Positions 18,312 to 27,467 of a DNA stretch of 64,000 nt are shown here, one piece after another. Numbering within the stretch: position 1 is the stretch's first letter; every line of letters begins with the position of its first letter. Source of the stretch: Ignavibacteriales bacterium (GTDB lineage Bacteria > Bacteroidota > Ignavibacteria > Ignavibacteriales > Ignavibacteriaceae); assembly GCA_016707285.1 (NCBI GenBank), contig JADJIA010000014.1:113675-177674 (forward strand). The letters run 5' to 3'. The notes under the pieces are model-generated. The model was given only the letters and a program-made list of their open reading frames with translations. It searched no databases and was not told the origin of the DNA. The translations under genes and the position numbers were made by a program.

Positions 18312-18339
18312 GTTTAAAATGATATTAATTGGAGTAACT

Positions 18340-19959
18340 ATGAAAGACAAATATTTTAACCATCAATTGTATTTTACTTTATTTTTTACACTTGCTGTAT
18401 TTGGTGAAGTTTATGCCCAGTTTGACACCGTTGTTTTTGTCCGCCGGGCATGGCACTGGGATCAATCAGTTATATATCTTGGGGACCAGAACAATGATGG
18501 ATATGACGATTTTGTACTCGTGGAGCAGGACAGTGCCAATGGGGAATACAAAAAATGGGGATTTGTCCATTTCTTCTATGGTGGCAATCCACTGAGTTCT
18601 ATTCCTGCATATTCGATCTTTCATCCGGCAGGTGCTTATGCTGTTACCGCTTGTGATGTTAACAGGGACAGCTACAGAGACCTGATAATTGGTCAAAAAT
18701 CTCAAAGAGAAACTAATCATTGGTACAAAGTGTATTATGGCGGCCCGAATTTTGATACAATACCTGATTTTGAATTCCAGTTCCCTGATACTTCTGCATC
18801 TTACATACTGATGATGGGACGGGAATGGCCCGCTGATATTGACGGAGACGGATGGGAAGAATTGATACTATGTCATCAATATTACACAATACCCCCTTCG
18901 AGTGGGGATCACACGGGTACGATGTATTTTTTTAAGACATCCTACACAAATCCGTTGCAAGAGGTTTATACCTACACCCCACCGATCCAATTGGATGGAT
19001 ACGGAATGACAGGTCGAGCAGAACAAATCCATTTTGCAGACATAGACGGAGATGGGAAGGCTGATCCATCGTTTATGATTTACAACCCCCAAGGAAATCC
19101 TACCACTGTAAGAAGATACCTTTATGGTGATCAAACTTTCGGTTTCACAGAATATTCAGATATAAAAAATGAATTTGCTGAGGCAGCTTGGGCAACTTAT
19201 TCAGTCCCGGACATGAATGGAGACGGGAAGGGTGATATCGTCACATGGAATGTACTTGATGATATATTCCCCTATTGGTTTAATGCCGTACTGTTTAATG
19301 GTTCCAAACCAGTCAACACACATGCAGTTGAAGGGTTTAATCTTCAGAATAGTGGATGGACGGGATTGTTCTCACCGGGCGATGTTAACTCAGATGGTTT
19401 TAATGATTTGATTTTTCATATCGCATACACGAGCTCGAGGCTTTATCTTGGAGGTAACCCAATACCGGATGAAAAGGCAAGAATCTATTCCCCCGCAGAT
19501 CCGGGTTTTTATTCCTTCAATTTTGGTGGGAGGATAGGCAATGTTACGGGTGACGGAGCTGATGATATATGTATTTTGGAGAATGCTTACTACGATAATT
19601 CTGAACCTGAGGGTAGCACATTTATAATAAAAGGAACAAGAAAACCCACTGGCATTGAAGATGAATACAGCACAGATCTTGCTTCAGAGTTAAGCGTGTT
19701 TGTTTCCCCTAATCCCTTCAACAAAAATATTAAGATCAACTACATCCAGCCGAGTGATGGAGTTATTCGAATAGAAGTGTTTGACATAATGGGGAAAGAA
19801 ATTTATTCAAAATCTGCCTTTGGAGTAAGGGGTGAACATAGTGAAGATTTAGATTTCAGTTCGCTTAATGTTTCAAGCAGTACATACTTGATCAGGGTTT
19901 CTTCCGACATGGAGAAAGGTTCATTTGTCACGACCGTAAAAGTGGCATATATTAAATAA
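18340..19959 (+). CDS. Secreted FG-GAP/VCBS-repeat protein with T9SS-type tail
   Basis: About 539 residues. The ATG at 18340 is chosen because GGAG lies 5 bp upstream and a signal peptide follows (hydrophobic LYFTLFFTLAVFGEVYA). An upstream in-frame ATG at 18283 would lie inside the terminator hairpin. The mature part has at least six calcium-binding-type loops (DQNNDGYDD, DIDGDGWEE, DIDGDGKAD, DMNGDGKGD, DVNSDGFND and a last diverged VTGDGADD). These are typical of FG-GAP integrin-alpha-like propellers. The tail has VSPNPFNKNIKINY and ends KVAYIK, a diverged T9SS sorting domain. Likely a surface adhesin or binding protein; no catalytic motif is seen. A fragment of a related tail lies directly downstream. 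Confidence 0.85.
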   Translation: MKDKYFNHQLYFTLFFTLAVFGEVYAQFDTVVFVRRAWHWDQSVIYLGDQNNDGYDDFVLVEQDSANGEYKKWGFVHFFYGGNPLSSIPAYSIFHPAGAYAVTACDVNRDSYRDLIIGQKSQRETNHWYKVYYGGPNFDTIPDFEFQFPDTSASYILMMGREWPADIDGDGWEELILCHQYYTIPPSSGDHTGTMYFFKTSYTNPLQEVYTYTPPIQLDGYGMTGRAEQIHFADIDGDGKADPSFMIYNPQGNPTTVRRYLYGDQTFGFTEYSDIKNEFAEAAWATYSVPDMNGDGKGDIVTWNVLDDIFPYWFNAVLFNGSKPVNTHAVEGFNLQNSGWTGLFSPGDVNSDGFNDLIFHIAYTSSRLYLGGNPIPDEKARIYSPADPGFYSFNFGGRIGNVTGDGADDICILENAYYDNSEPEGSTFIIKGTRKPTGIEDEYSTDLASELSVFVSPNPFNKNIKINYIQPSDGVIRIEVFDIMGKEIYSKSAFGVRGEHSEDLDFSSLNVSSSTYLIRVSSDMEKGSFVTTVKVAYIK

Positions 19960-19961
19960 AT

Positions 19962-20348
19962 TCAGGAGTTGAGTATTTTGAGACATGCAAGATATTATCT
20001 CATATTTACATCTACTCAGGGACAAGAACCCCTGTATCAGTAGAAGAAGAAAAGGAGGAAACAGACCAAGAAAAAACATTAATAGTAACGGTATCACCAA
20101 ACCCGACCAATGGACAGATTTCTGTTCAATATACCCTGCCTGATTCCGGGGTACTCAGACTTGAGATATATGACATCCTCGGTCAGAGAATATATAATGA
20201 ATCATCACAAAAAGAGAAAGGGACCCAAACGGAACAGATAAACCTGGGAAACCATGCCGTTTCAAGCGGTACCTACATATTTCACTTCACCCGTAAAACG
20301 GGGGAAAAGACTTTAATAAAAAGTGTTAAAGTTCAATTAATTAAATAG
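19962..20348 (+). pseudogene. Orphan C-terminal tail of a second FG-GAP/T9SS protein
   Basis: One frame is open across the stretch but has no plausible start. It reads YSGTRTPVSVEEEK, then VTVSPNPTNGQISVQYTLP, EIYDILGQRIYN, SSGTYIFHF and ends VKVQLIK. This aligns with the end of the upstream gene (IKGTRKPTGIEDE, then VSPNPFNKNIKINY). It is therefore best read as the 3' remnant of a tandem paralogue whose propeller part was lost. The sequence has diverged, so the duplication is old. Confidence 0.75.
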
Positions 20349-20378
20349 GCGAAAAAACAACGAATTACCCGACTATAT

Positions 20379-21143
20379 TTAGAGTCGAAAACTTTTATTT
20401 AAGGTCGACAGGATATCATCTCTCGTTAAATTGTTTATTCCCATGAGTTTAAGCAGATTCACAACCTCCGGCTTTTCTTTCTCCATTATTTGCACGAACA
20501 TTTTCAAATCAGATCGAATTTTTGAAGGTAAAATAATATCCGTCGTTTTTAATCCTGCGCCAAGGCGGAAAACATCCCTTTTATGTTTGTTTATGTTTTT
20601 TTCATCAATATTCTCACCTTCTTCTTTTCTGTTACTTAGATTTAGATAAGCATATGCTTTTAAGCAAATTAATGCCTCAATCCCGGATATATGCAGTCCG
20701 TTTAAAGTATAAGAATTTCCAATTGTAAAATTGTAATAGTCATCATCAAGAATGATGGCGGATAAATGAGAAAAGTATTCTTCGGGATCGATAGCTGTCA
20801 CAGCCAGACCGCCGGGCAGATTGATTGCCTCCGGTTTTCGGCACAGAATTTCGATTTGTTTCGGGAACTCATCATCTCCCGGGTTCAAAAACCGATAGAA
20901 CTTTTGTTCTGTCACCTCTTTTTGAAGACTGGAATATTTCCCATCGATAAAGAACTTCCAAAGGTGATGGTTGAATTTAATATCATAATTCTCTAATATG
21001 ATAAGAATATCTATATCTTGAGTTGCTCTAAATCCAAGACCGGCAGCCTGCAAATTCCAAAAACAGGCTGTTCCTCCGATAATTGTATAATGATGATCAT
21101 AATCACTAAAATGTGCTTTGAATTTATCAAGCCCTCTTACCAT
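20379..21143 (-). CDS. Nucleotidyltransferase-fold toxin, AbiEii-like
   Basis: A 254-residue protein with a nucleotidyltransferase-type core: IIGGTACFWNLQAAG at residues 20-34, followed by RATQDIDILI, which supplies the DxD metal-binding pair. Further on come HISGIEALICLKAYAYLNL and KHKRDVFRLG. This arrangement, with an upstream HTH partner, matches the AbiEii/type IV toxin-like families. Such toxins add nucleotides to tRNA or similar targets; the target here is unknown. It overlaps the partner gene by 7 bp, so the two are co-expressed. It could instead be a non-toxic substrate-modifying nucleotidyltransferase. The flanks on both sides are T9SS remnants, suggesting the pair was inserted. Confidence 0.7.
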   Translation of the reverse strand: MVRGLDKFKAHFSDYDHHYTIIGGTACFWNLQAAGLGFRATQDIDILIILENYDIKFNHHLWKFFIDGKYSSLQKEVTEQKFYRFLNPGDDEFPKQIEILCRKPEAINLPGGLAVTAIDPEEYFSHLSAIILDDDYYNFTIGNSYTLNGLHISGIEALICLKAYAYLNLSNRKEEGENIDEKNINKHKRDVFRLGAGLKTTDIILPSKIRSDLKMFVQIMEKEKPEVVNLLKLMGINNLTRDDILSTLNKSFRL

Positions 21144-22102
21144 ATAATATTCCCAATCATTTCTTCCAATGACATTTGTATTCTTTCGTCTTCATCATTT
21201 TTGAAGGCAAGATATAATGACAGGGGGTCCACAAAATTTGTGTTGGAAAGTAATCCGGGTTCGTAATTCCAAATTTCAACAGTAAACCTCCCGTCATGCA
21301 AATGTATTTCGGGAAGTGTATTTAGTTTCTTCATTAAACGGTATTTTTTTATGGATATGGCGGATTGATTATTTTCACCGCTTGACAGATTGCTATAATG
21401 TCCCAAAGCAGCTTCTCCCGATATCATCCGAGGAGAAAGTTCCGGAAGATCGTCAAAGTAGATTTTTCTTTTTACAGGCGAACTTAATAAAGGAAGTGAG
21501 ATATTCCAGAGTTCTTTTTTTTCAGATGAGAATTTAATGACCTTCGTTTTCGAACCTTCAATTCTGCAAATTCCGGATGCAACCAATTCTCTCGTGGCAC
21601 GGGTTATGCTCATAGGCGAGCAGGGCAGTAATTTTGTAATTTCTCCGAGAGGAATATTCTCAATTGATTCCTTTTGTAAATGATAAAGAACTAAAAGCTG
21701 GCTGATTGCTCCCAGGTTATCTCTTTGAGATTTTGTGCCGGTACCGAACTCTTTCAGGTCTAATAACAGAGTGGGGATAAACATTTGTCTGTTTGGCAAA
21801 ATAAAGGGAACCCGCTTTTGGATCAACCTCTGCCGTTGATAAGATTCAATCTCTTCAAAACAAAAAACAATGGTAGCAGAAAAATACTTTTCCAACAGTT
21901 CTTTTTGCTTTGCAAGACGGTCCGGTGTAATACCTTGAAAAGATTTTCTGATATCAAGTATGACTCTCCTGTTCTCAATATAAAGCTCCTGATAAGTTCC
22001 GATACTCAGGTAAAGAGGCAATCCTTTTATCACTTCATCAGGAAGATTTCGCGAAACAACATTCAGTCCGGTTGTTTTTTTGATATAATCAACTATTTCC
22101 AT
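21137..22102 (-). CDS. Winged-helix protein, probable antitoxin/regulator partner
   Basis: A 321-residue protein. The first 130 residues resemble a nuclease- or nucleotide-binding-like alpha/beta fold without recognised catalytic motif (YQELYIENRRVILDIRKSF). A winged helix follows at about 145-205 (LLVLYHLQKESI, then ITKLLPCSPMSITRATREL and GICRIEGSKTKVI), MarR-like in pattern. The C-terminal third contains the segments ISGEAALGHYSNL and VEIWNYEPGLL, seen in AbiEi-type and related regulators. It is the first gene of the pair and likely represses the pair and neutralises the nucleotidyltransferase. This role is inferred from gene order. Confidence 0.65.
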   Translation of the reverse strand: MEIVDYIKKTTGLNVVSRNLPDEVIKGLPLYLSIGTYQELYIENRRVILDIRKSFQGITPDRLAKQKELLEKYFSATIVFCFEEIESYQRQRLIQKRVPFILPNRQMFIPTLLLDLKEFGTGTKSQRDNLGAISQLLVLYHLQKESIENIPLGEITKLLPCSPMSITRATRELVASGICRIEGSKTKVIKFSSEKKELWNISLPLLSSPVKRKIYFDDLPELSPRMISGEAALGHYSNLSSGENNQSAISIKKYRLMKKLNTLPEIHLHDGRFTVEIWNYEPGLLSNTNFVDPLSLYLAFKNDEDERIQMSLEEMIGNIIW

Positions 22103-22274
22103 TTCATCTTTCGTTGAAGGAATATGATTTGCATACTAACAATCTTAATGATATTATGCAAATATAGTGATAATATAATATTTATAAAAGAGATATCCGG
22201 AAATATTTTCCTTACACAACAATGGGTTGTTGTTGAAAGAAGGAAAATACATGGACATAGTGAAAGAGCATTGA

Positions 22275-22403
22275 AGAGGGATTTACTTGAAACTTGACCG
22301 GGGGAAGTTTCCTTCCGGAGTATACATCTTCCACCGTGAAGCCCAATCACTCGAAAGCAGCAACAAGTACACCAAAACCGTAAAGGCTATGCTGCTTAAA
22401 TAG
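22275..22403 (+). pseudogene. Orphan T9SS sorting-domain fragment
   Basis: The frame reads IYLKLDRGKFPSGVYIFHRE and ends TVKAMLLK before a TAG stop. That is the last third of a T9SS sorting domain (compare SGVYFYTL and KMILNK elsewhere in the window). There is an in-frame stop just upstream and no start, so it is a relic. The rest of the 369-bp gap (22103-22274 and 22404-22471) is A/T-rich and holds no other recognised feature. Confidence 0.7.
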
Positions 22404-22471
22404 CCTCCCAATTCACCAAATATTCATATTTTTAGGGTTTGAAATATTTAAAATATTAAGACTTTATAAGA

Positions 22472-24946
22472 ATGAAATATCAAGCAAGCGAAATTGAACC
22501 AAAATGGCAAAAATATTGGGAAGATCACGAAGTTTACAAGACTGACCTGAATAATCCTGACAAAAAACTTTACTCCTTAGTCATGTTTATTTATCCGTCT
22601 GGGGCAAAACTTCACTGTGGTCACTGGTATAATTATGGTCCCGCCGACACATGGGCACGATTCAGAAAATTGATGGGATATAATGTTTATGAACCTTTTG
22701 GTTATGATGCATTTGGTTTGCCTGCCGAAAACTACGCAATCAAGACGGGTGTTCACCCCCTGGACAGCACACTAAAAAATATTAAAGATATCAGAGCCCA
22801 GCTTAAAAGAATCGGTTGCATGTATGATTCAAACAGTGAGTTGATGACATGTGATCCTGAATATTATAAGTGGAATCAGTGGCTGTTTCTCCAACTTTAT
22901 AAAAAAGGACTTGCTTACCGCAAAAAATCACCCGTAAACTGGTGCACTTCTTGCCAGACTGTTTTGGCTAATGAACAGGTTTTGGGAGATGGAAACTGTG
23001 AGAGATGTGGAAGTCCCGTAATTCAAAAAAACCTTGTACAATGGTTCTTCAAAACCACAGCTTATGCCGACAGACTTCTTGAAGATCTTGATCTTATCGA
23101 CTGGCCCGAAGAGACAAAAACCAAACAGCGAAACTGGATAGGCAGAAGTGTTGGTGCCGAAGTTGAGTTTAAAGTTGATGGAAGCGACGAGGTGATAAAA
23201 GTTTTTACCACCAGACCCGATACTCTGTTTGGTGTTACTTATGTAACCCTTGCTCCTGAACATCCACTCGTGGCAAAGCTTACCAAACCCCAATATAAAA
23301 TTTCAGTTGAAAAATATGTTGAACAAACCGCATATTTGACAGACATCGACAGACAATCGACGACCAAAGAGAAATCGGGTGTATTCACGGGATCGTATGC
23401 GATAAACCCAATTAATGGTGAATCGGTGCCTGTTTGGATCGGTGATTATGTCCTGGTGACCTACGGAACAGGTTGTGTAATGGCTGTCCCCGGGCATGAT
23501 GAGAGAGATTTTGAATTTGCAAAGAAGTTTAATCTACCTATAAGAAAAGTGATTCTCCGGGAAGGTACAAATCTTGAAGATGAACTGACCGAAGCATTTA
23601 CCGAGGCAGGGACAATGGTTAATTCGGGTAAATTTACAGGATTAAACTCCATTGCCGGAAAAGAAGCGATCATAAAGGACCTTGAAAAAACAGGGGATGG
23701 ATGTGCAAAGGTTAATTACAGATTAAGGGACTGGCTGATATCCCGTCAGAGATATTGGGGTACACCAATTCCCGTGGTTTACTGTAATAGTTGTGGCGAA
23801 GTCCCTGTTTCGGAAGAGTCGTTGCCTGTTACACTCCCTTACGATGTGGAATTTAAACTTCAAGGAGATTCTCCTCTGAGAAGACACGCAGGATTTATGA
23901 ACACAACATGTCCAAAATGTGGTGGTCCCGCTGAAAGAGACCCCGACACTATGGATACTTTTGTGGATTCTTCCTGGTATTATCTCCGTTATCTCAATCC
24001 AAAATTTAAAGACGGAATGATTGACACATCGCTTACTGATAAATGGTCACCCGTTGATATGTATATCGGAGGAAGAGAGCACTCGGTGATGCATTTGCTT
24101 TATGCCCGCTTTGTTCACAAGTTTTTGATGGATATTGGTCTGGTGAAAACACCTGAGCCATTTATGAGGCTTGTACATCAGGGAACCATCACCAATCAGG
24201 GTGCCAAGATGTCGAAATCAAAAGGTAATGTTGTTAATCCTGAACCTTACATCGACAAATATGGCTCTGATGTTTTCCGGCTTTACCTGATGTTTATGGG
24301 ACCTTATGAACTTGGTGGTGACTGGAATGATTCAGGAATTACAGGTGCTGAAAGGTTTGCCCAGAGACTTTTTGACATGGCGAATACTTACACAGGATGG
24401 TATAAGTCACATAAATCTGAAGCCAAATATGATCTTGCAGAATTAAGCAATGAGGAAAAATCGGTTTACAGATATGTGAACAAAACTCTTGCAAAATATC
24501 AACACGAGATGGAACACCTGAAATTTAACACAGCAATTGCCTCGATGATGGAATTGAGCAATGAGCTTGGAAAAAATCTTGCTGCATGCAGACCGGGACT
24601 TCAGTCATATACAATGGCGAGAGTTACTTCGATGCTTGCCCCGTTAGCGCCACATCTTGCAGAAGAGATTGCTTCTATTCTGGGAAGGGAAAAATCACTT
24701 TTTGTGGAACCCGATCAATTTGTTCCTGATCCTGAAGCATTAACTGTGGATGTTGTAACCATCGCTGTGCAAATTTCCGGAAAAATGAGAGGCACTGTTG
24801 ATATGCCCGTTGATTCAGATCAGGAAACTGTTTTTGAAGCTGCAAAAGGAAATGACAAAACAGGTAAATTCATTGAAGGTAAAGAGATCATTAAGGTGAT
24901 CTTTGTTAAAAATAAAATTTTGAATGTAATCGTAAAACAGGTATAA
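22472..24946 (+). CDS. leuS: Leucyl-tRNA synthetase
   Basis: An 824-residue class I synthetase of normal bacterial length. The HIGH-type motif reads LHCGHWYNYG (His48, His51), preceded by YPSG. The CP1 editing region carries TTRPDTLFGVTYVTLAPEHP and TGCVMAVPGHDERD. Zinc-knuckle-like cysteines lie in VNWCTSCQTV and CERCGSP. The KMSKS loop is GAKMSKSKGNVVNP (Lys579-Ser583). A C-terminal VAVQISGKMRGTVDM-like segment is present. It charges tRNA-Leu in the cytoplasm. One base separates it from serS, so the two are co-transcribed. Confidence 0.97.
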   Translation: MKYQASEIEPKWQKYWEDHEVYKTDLNNPDKKLYSLVMFIYPSGAKLHCGHWYNYGPADTWARFRKLMGYNVYEPFGYDAFGLPAENYAIKTGVHPLDSTLKNIKDIRAQLKRIGCMYDSNSELMTCDPEYYKWNQWLFLQLYKKGLAYRKKSPVNWCTSCQTVLANEQVLGDGNCERCGSPVIQKNLVQWFFKTTAYADRLLEDLDLIDWPEETKTKQRNWIGRSVGAEVEFKVDGSDEVIKVFTTRPDTLFGVTYVTLAPEHPLVAKLTKPQYKISVEKYVEQTAYLTDIDRQSTTKEKSGVFTGSYAINPINGESVPVWIGDYVLVTYGTGCVMAVPGHDERDFEFAKKFNLPIRKVILREGTNLEDELTEAFTEAGTMVNSGKFTGLNSIAGKEAIIKDLEKTGDGCAKVNYRLRDWLISRQRYWGTPIPVVYCNSCGEVPVSEESLPVTLPYDVEFKLQGDSPLRRHAGFMNTTCPKCGGPAERDPDTMDTFVDSSWYYLRYLNPKFKDGMIDTSLTDKWSPVDMYIGGREHSVMHLLYARFVHKFLMDIGLVKTPEPFMRLVHQGTITNQGAKMSKSKGNVVNPEPYIDKYGSDVFRLYLMFMGPYELGGDWNDSGITGAERFAQRLFDMANTYTGWYKSHKSEAKYDLAELSNEEKSVYRYVNKTLAKYQHEMEHLKFNTAIASMMELSNELGKNLAACRPGLQSYTMARVTSMLAPLAPHLAEEIASILGREKSLFVEPDQFVPDPEALTVDVVTIAVQISGKMRGTVDMPVDSDQETVFEAAKGNDKTGKFIEGKEIIKVIFVKNKILNVIVKQV

Positions 24947-24947
24947 A

Positions 24948-26225
24948 ATGTTAGACTTAAAATTTATAAGAGAAAATCCCGTCGTTGTAAAACAGGGAAT
25001 TGAGAACAAAAACGAAAAAAGCAGAATTGATGAAGTGCTCGAACTCGACAAAAAGAGGAGAGAAATTCTTGTAATCGCTGATGAATTAAAATCGAAGCGA
25101 AACAGAGTAAGTGATGAAGTTGCCAAACTTAAAAAGGCAAAAGAGGATGCCACCGCCCTCATTGAAGAGATGAAAGGTGTTGGAGAGGATATCAAGAAGT
25201 ATGATGATGAACGGATTAATGTTGAAGCAGAGTTGAACAATTTACTTGCTTACATTCCAAACCTGCCACATTCATCAGTTCCTGTTGGAAAATCGGCTGC
25301 CGATAATGTTGAGGTGAGAAGATGGCTTCCCGAAGGATATAATCTCGATGATCCAACTGACACCCCCGACCATCTCCAGATTGGTAAAAACCTGAAAATC
25401 CTCGATTTTGAGCGTGGAACAAAGATATCGGGTTCCGGTTTCCCTTTGTATATGGGAGATGGAGCCACCCTTGAAAGAGCACTCTTCAACTTTTTCCTCG
25501 ATTTCCATTTGGAACATCACGGATATCAGGAAGTGATGACACCGTTTATCGTAAATCGTGAATCGATGAAAGGGACTGGTCAAATCCCCAAGATGGAAGA
25601 GGATATGTACACCTGTGAAAAAGACGGGATGTATCTGATACCAACGGCTGAGGTTCCGATTACAAATATTTACCGTAATGATGTTCTTGAAGAATCTTCA
25701 CTTCCGATAAAATATTGTGGTTATTCCCCCTGTTTCAGAAGAGAAGCCGGTTCGTATGGCAAAGATACCAAAGGATTTTTGAGAGTTCATCAATTTAACA
25801 AAGTTGAGATGGTGAAGTTTGCCAAACCCGAGGGTTCTTACGATGAACTCGAAAAATTAGTGAATGACGCTGAGGATATATTAAAAGCATTAAATATTCC
25901 TTACAGAGTTTTGATGCTTTGTACCGGTGATTTAAGTTTTTCGGCAGCGAAGTGTTACGATATTGAAGTCTGGTCACCCGCTGAAAAGAAATGGCTTGAA
26001 GCCTCATCATGCAGCAATTTTGAAGATTTTCAGGCTCGCAGAGCAAACATAAAATACCGCCGTTCAGATGATAAAAAACTTGAGTTTATTCACACACTTA
26101 ATGGATCGGGACTTGCAACCAGTCGGTTGATGGTTTCACTTCTTGAGAATAATCTCAGACCTGACGGAAAACTTGATGTTCCTGAAGCCCTCAGGCCTTA
26201 TGTAAAAAAAGAAGTAATTGGTTAG
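24948..26225 (+). CDS. serS: Seryl-tRNA synthetase
   Basis: A 425-residue class II synthetase. The N-terminal antiparallel coiled-coil arm (about residues 25-105, rich in Lys/Glu/Ala) contacts tRNA-Ser. Motif 2 is FRREAGSYGKDTKGFLRVHQ and motif 3 is NGSGLATSRLMVSLLEN. The TAEVPITN serine-binding segment is present. Length and start (MLDLKFIRENP) are standard. It lies one base after leuS and 39 bp before tyrA, making a likely leuS-serS-tyrA transcript. Charges tRNA-Ser, and selenocysteine tRNA where present. Confidence 0.97.
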   Translation: MLDLKFIRENPVVVKQGIENKNEKSRIDEVLELDKKRREILVIADELKSKRNRVSDEVAKLKKAKEDATALIEEMKGVGEDIKKYDDERINVEAELNNLLAYIPNLPHSSVPVGKSAADNVEVRRWLPEGYNLDDPTDTPDHLQIGKNLKILDFERGTKISGSGFPLYMGDGATLERALFNFFLDFHLEHHGYQEVMTPFIVNRESMKGTGQIPKMEEDMYTCEKDGMYLIPTAEVPITNIYRNDVLEESSLPIKYCGYSPCFRREAGSYGKDTKGFLRVHQFNKVEMVKFAKPEGSYDELEKLVNDAEDILKALNIPYRVLMLCTGDLSFSAAKCYDIEVWSPAEKKWLEASSCSNFEDFQARRANIKYRRSDDKKLEFIHTLNGSGLATSRLMVSLLENNLRPDGKLDVPEALRPYVKKEVIG

Positions 26226-26264
26226 ATTTAGAGATAATTTGTTTAGTCAAATAGTGGTCAATAG

Positions 26265-27119
26265 ATGACAGTAACAATTATCGGGTTGGGGCTGATTGGT
26301 GGTTCGATGGCTTTGGACCTGCGAAACAGCGGATTTTGTGACACAGTAATTGGAGTGGATTCCAATAAAAATCATGAGGACTCTGCTCTCGCCCTGAATC
26401 TTGTGAACAAAATTTTGCCACTTGAAGAGGCTGTGCGGAGTTGTGATCTTGTTATCGTGGCAGTTCCGGTGGATGCTACTGTTTTGGTTTTGGCAGAGGT
26501 TATGAAATTTGTTGACAAACAAATTGTAACCGATGTTGGATCCACCAAGGAATTGATAGTAAATTCTCTTGCGATGAATAAAAATCGAGGAAGATTTGTT
26601 GCAGCCCATCCAATTTGGGGTACCGAAAAGAGTGGACCCACAGCTGCACTTCCCGGAGGATTTAACAACCGGTTAACTGTAATCTGCAACAAGGAGGAGA
26701 GTGACCCCGATGCGCTTTCACTTGTTGAAAAAATGTATAAAAACATTGGAATGAATATTATCTACATGGATGCTCTGAAACACGACATCCATGCTGCATA
26801 TATCAGTCACATTTCGCATATCACTTCTTTTGCTCTCGCTCTTACGGTTCTCGAAAAAGAGAAGGAGATCGAATCAATTTTTCAGTTGGCAGGAGCCGGA
26901 TTTGAAAGTACCGTTCGACTTGCAAAAAGTAACCCCGATACCTGGATGCCCATCTTTTCTCAAAACAAAGAGAATCTGTTAGAGGTAATAGATGAACATA
27001 TCCTGCAACTTCAGAATATGAAAAATCTGTTGGAATCGGGGGATTATGAAGCTTTCCATGCCCTTATGAAAAAAGCGAACCAAATCGGGAAAGTCCTCGA
27101 ACGTAAAGGCGGCGAATAG
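26265..27119 (+). CDS. tyrA: Prephenate dehydrogenase
   Basis: A 284-residue NAD(P)-dependent enzyme that converts prephenate to 4-hydroxyphenylpyruvate on the tyrosine branch. The Rossmann motif IIGLGLIGGSMA is at residues 5-16. HPIWGTEKSGP corresponds to the family HP.GTE..G block, and the helical dimerisation domain contains HAAYISHISHITSFALAL. No ACT or chorismate-mutase domain is fused. The mutase is instead on the DAHP synthase encoded about 400 bp downstream, beyond an attenuator. Start ATG at 26265. Confidence 0.92.
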   Translation: MTVTIIGLGLIGGSMALDLRNSGFCDTVIGVDSNKNHEDSALALNLVNKILPLEEAVRSCDLVIVAVPVDATVLVLAEVMKFVDKQIVTDVGSTKELIVNSLAMNKNRGRFVAAHPIWGTEKSGPTAALPGGFNNRLTVICNKEESDPDALSLVEKMYKNIGMNIIYMDALKHDIHAAYISHISHITSFALALTVLEKEKEIESIFQLAGAGFESTVRLAKSNPDTWMPIFSQNKENLLEVIDEHILQLQNMKNLLESGDYEAFHALMKKANQIGKVLERKGGE

Positions 27120-27129
27120 GAATGGGAGG

Positions 27130-27232
27130 ATAGTTCCACGGATTACACGGATTTAACACAGATTTTCACGGATGGATTTTTAGAGGACGCAGATACACGC
27201 TGATTAAACGGATTAGGCGGATTTTCGCGGAT
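27130..27232. repeat. Extragenic ACGGATT-type repeat
   Basis: The stretch contains TTCCACGGATTACACGG, then ATTTAACACAGATTTTCACG and GGACGCAGATACACGCTGAT. These are members of the repeat family seen at 9831 and 37916, and in reverse orientation in the polysaccharide locus. It lies right after the tyrA stop. Confidence 0.75.
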
Positions 27233-27249
27233 ATCTCCATAAATCTATG

Positions 27250-27283
27250 CTAATACCTAATACCTGATACCTAATACTTAATA
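27250..27283. repeat. Short TAATACC-type repeat
   Basis: Consecutive imperfect heptamers (TAATACC, TAATACC, TGATACC, TAATACT). A reverse-complement relative lies at 36829-36857. Confidence 0.6.
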
Positions 27284-27292
27284 ATTATTCTC

Positions 27293-27323
27293 TTGCATAA
27301 TAAATCAGAAGTATCTATATTTG
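27293..27323 (+). promoter_or_regulatory. Bacteroidota-type promoter of the aromatic leader
   Basis: TTG (27293-27295), 20 nt, then TATATTTG (27316-27323), a perfect TAnnTTTG. The predicted start falls within a few bases of the leader-peptide ATG at 27330, so the mRNA may be leaderless or nearly so. Confidence 0.75.
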
Positions 27324-27329
27324 AATGTT

Positions 27330-27407
27330 ATGAAAATGAAAAACCCAACAATCGCCACAGTTAATTTTTACTGGTTTTACTTTACCGGTCGCGGGTGGCT
27401 TTTGTAA
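27330..27407 (+). CDS. Aromatic leader peptide of the DAHP synthase/chorismate mutase gene
   Basis: A 25-codon ORF beginning MKMKNPTIATV. It continues with a consecutive Phe-Tyr-Trp-Phe-Tyr-Phe run at codons 13-18 (NFYWFYF), then TGRGWLL and a TAA stop. Six aromatic codons in a row, plus Trp23, directly in front of an aromatic-biosynthesis gene, are the hallmark of a ribosome-mediated attenuation leader such as pheL or trpL. Ribosome stalling when charged Phe, Tyr or Trp tRNA is short would leave the RNA after codon 20 free to form the antiterminator. No clear Shine-Dalgarno sequence is seen. An internal ATG at 27336 is an alternative start. Confidence 0.82.
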   Translation: MKMKNPTIATVNFYWFYFTGRGWLL

Positions 27408-27467
27408 AAAATTTCATAATTTTAAGAGATTTATAAATACCGCCCGAACTTGATGTTCGGGTTTTTT
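27392..27467 (+). terminator. Attenuator: antiterminator and terminator of the aromatic leader
   Basis: Terminator: CCCGAAC (27443-27449) pairs with GTTCGGG (27455-27461), followed by six T. Antiterminator: CGGGTGG (27392-27398, leader codons 21-23) can pair with CCGCCCG (27440-27446, one G-U pair). Because 27443-27446 is shared, the two structures exclude each other. A ribosome reaching the leader stop at 27405 would cover CGGGTGG and allow termination; one stalled early in the aromatic run would not. Confidence 0.8.

Noticed and set aside
18283..18339. ATG at 18283 as start of the FG-GAP protein
   Set aside because: It falls within the terminator hairpin and would put about 20 residues before the signal peptide; GGAG precedes the ATG at 18340.
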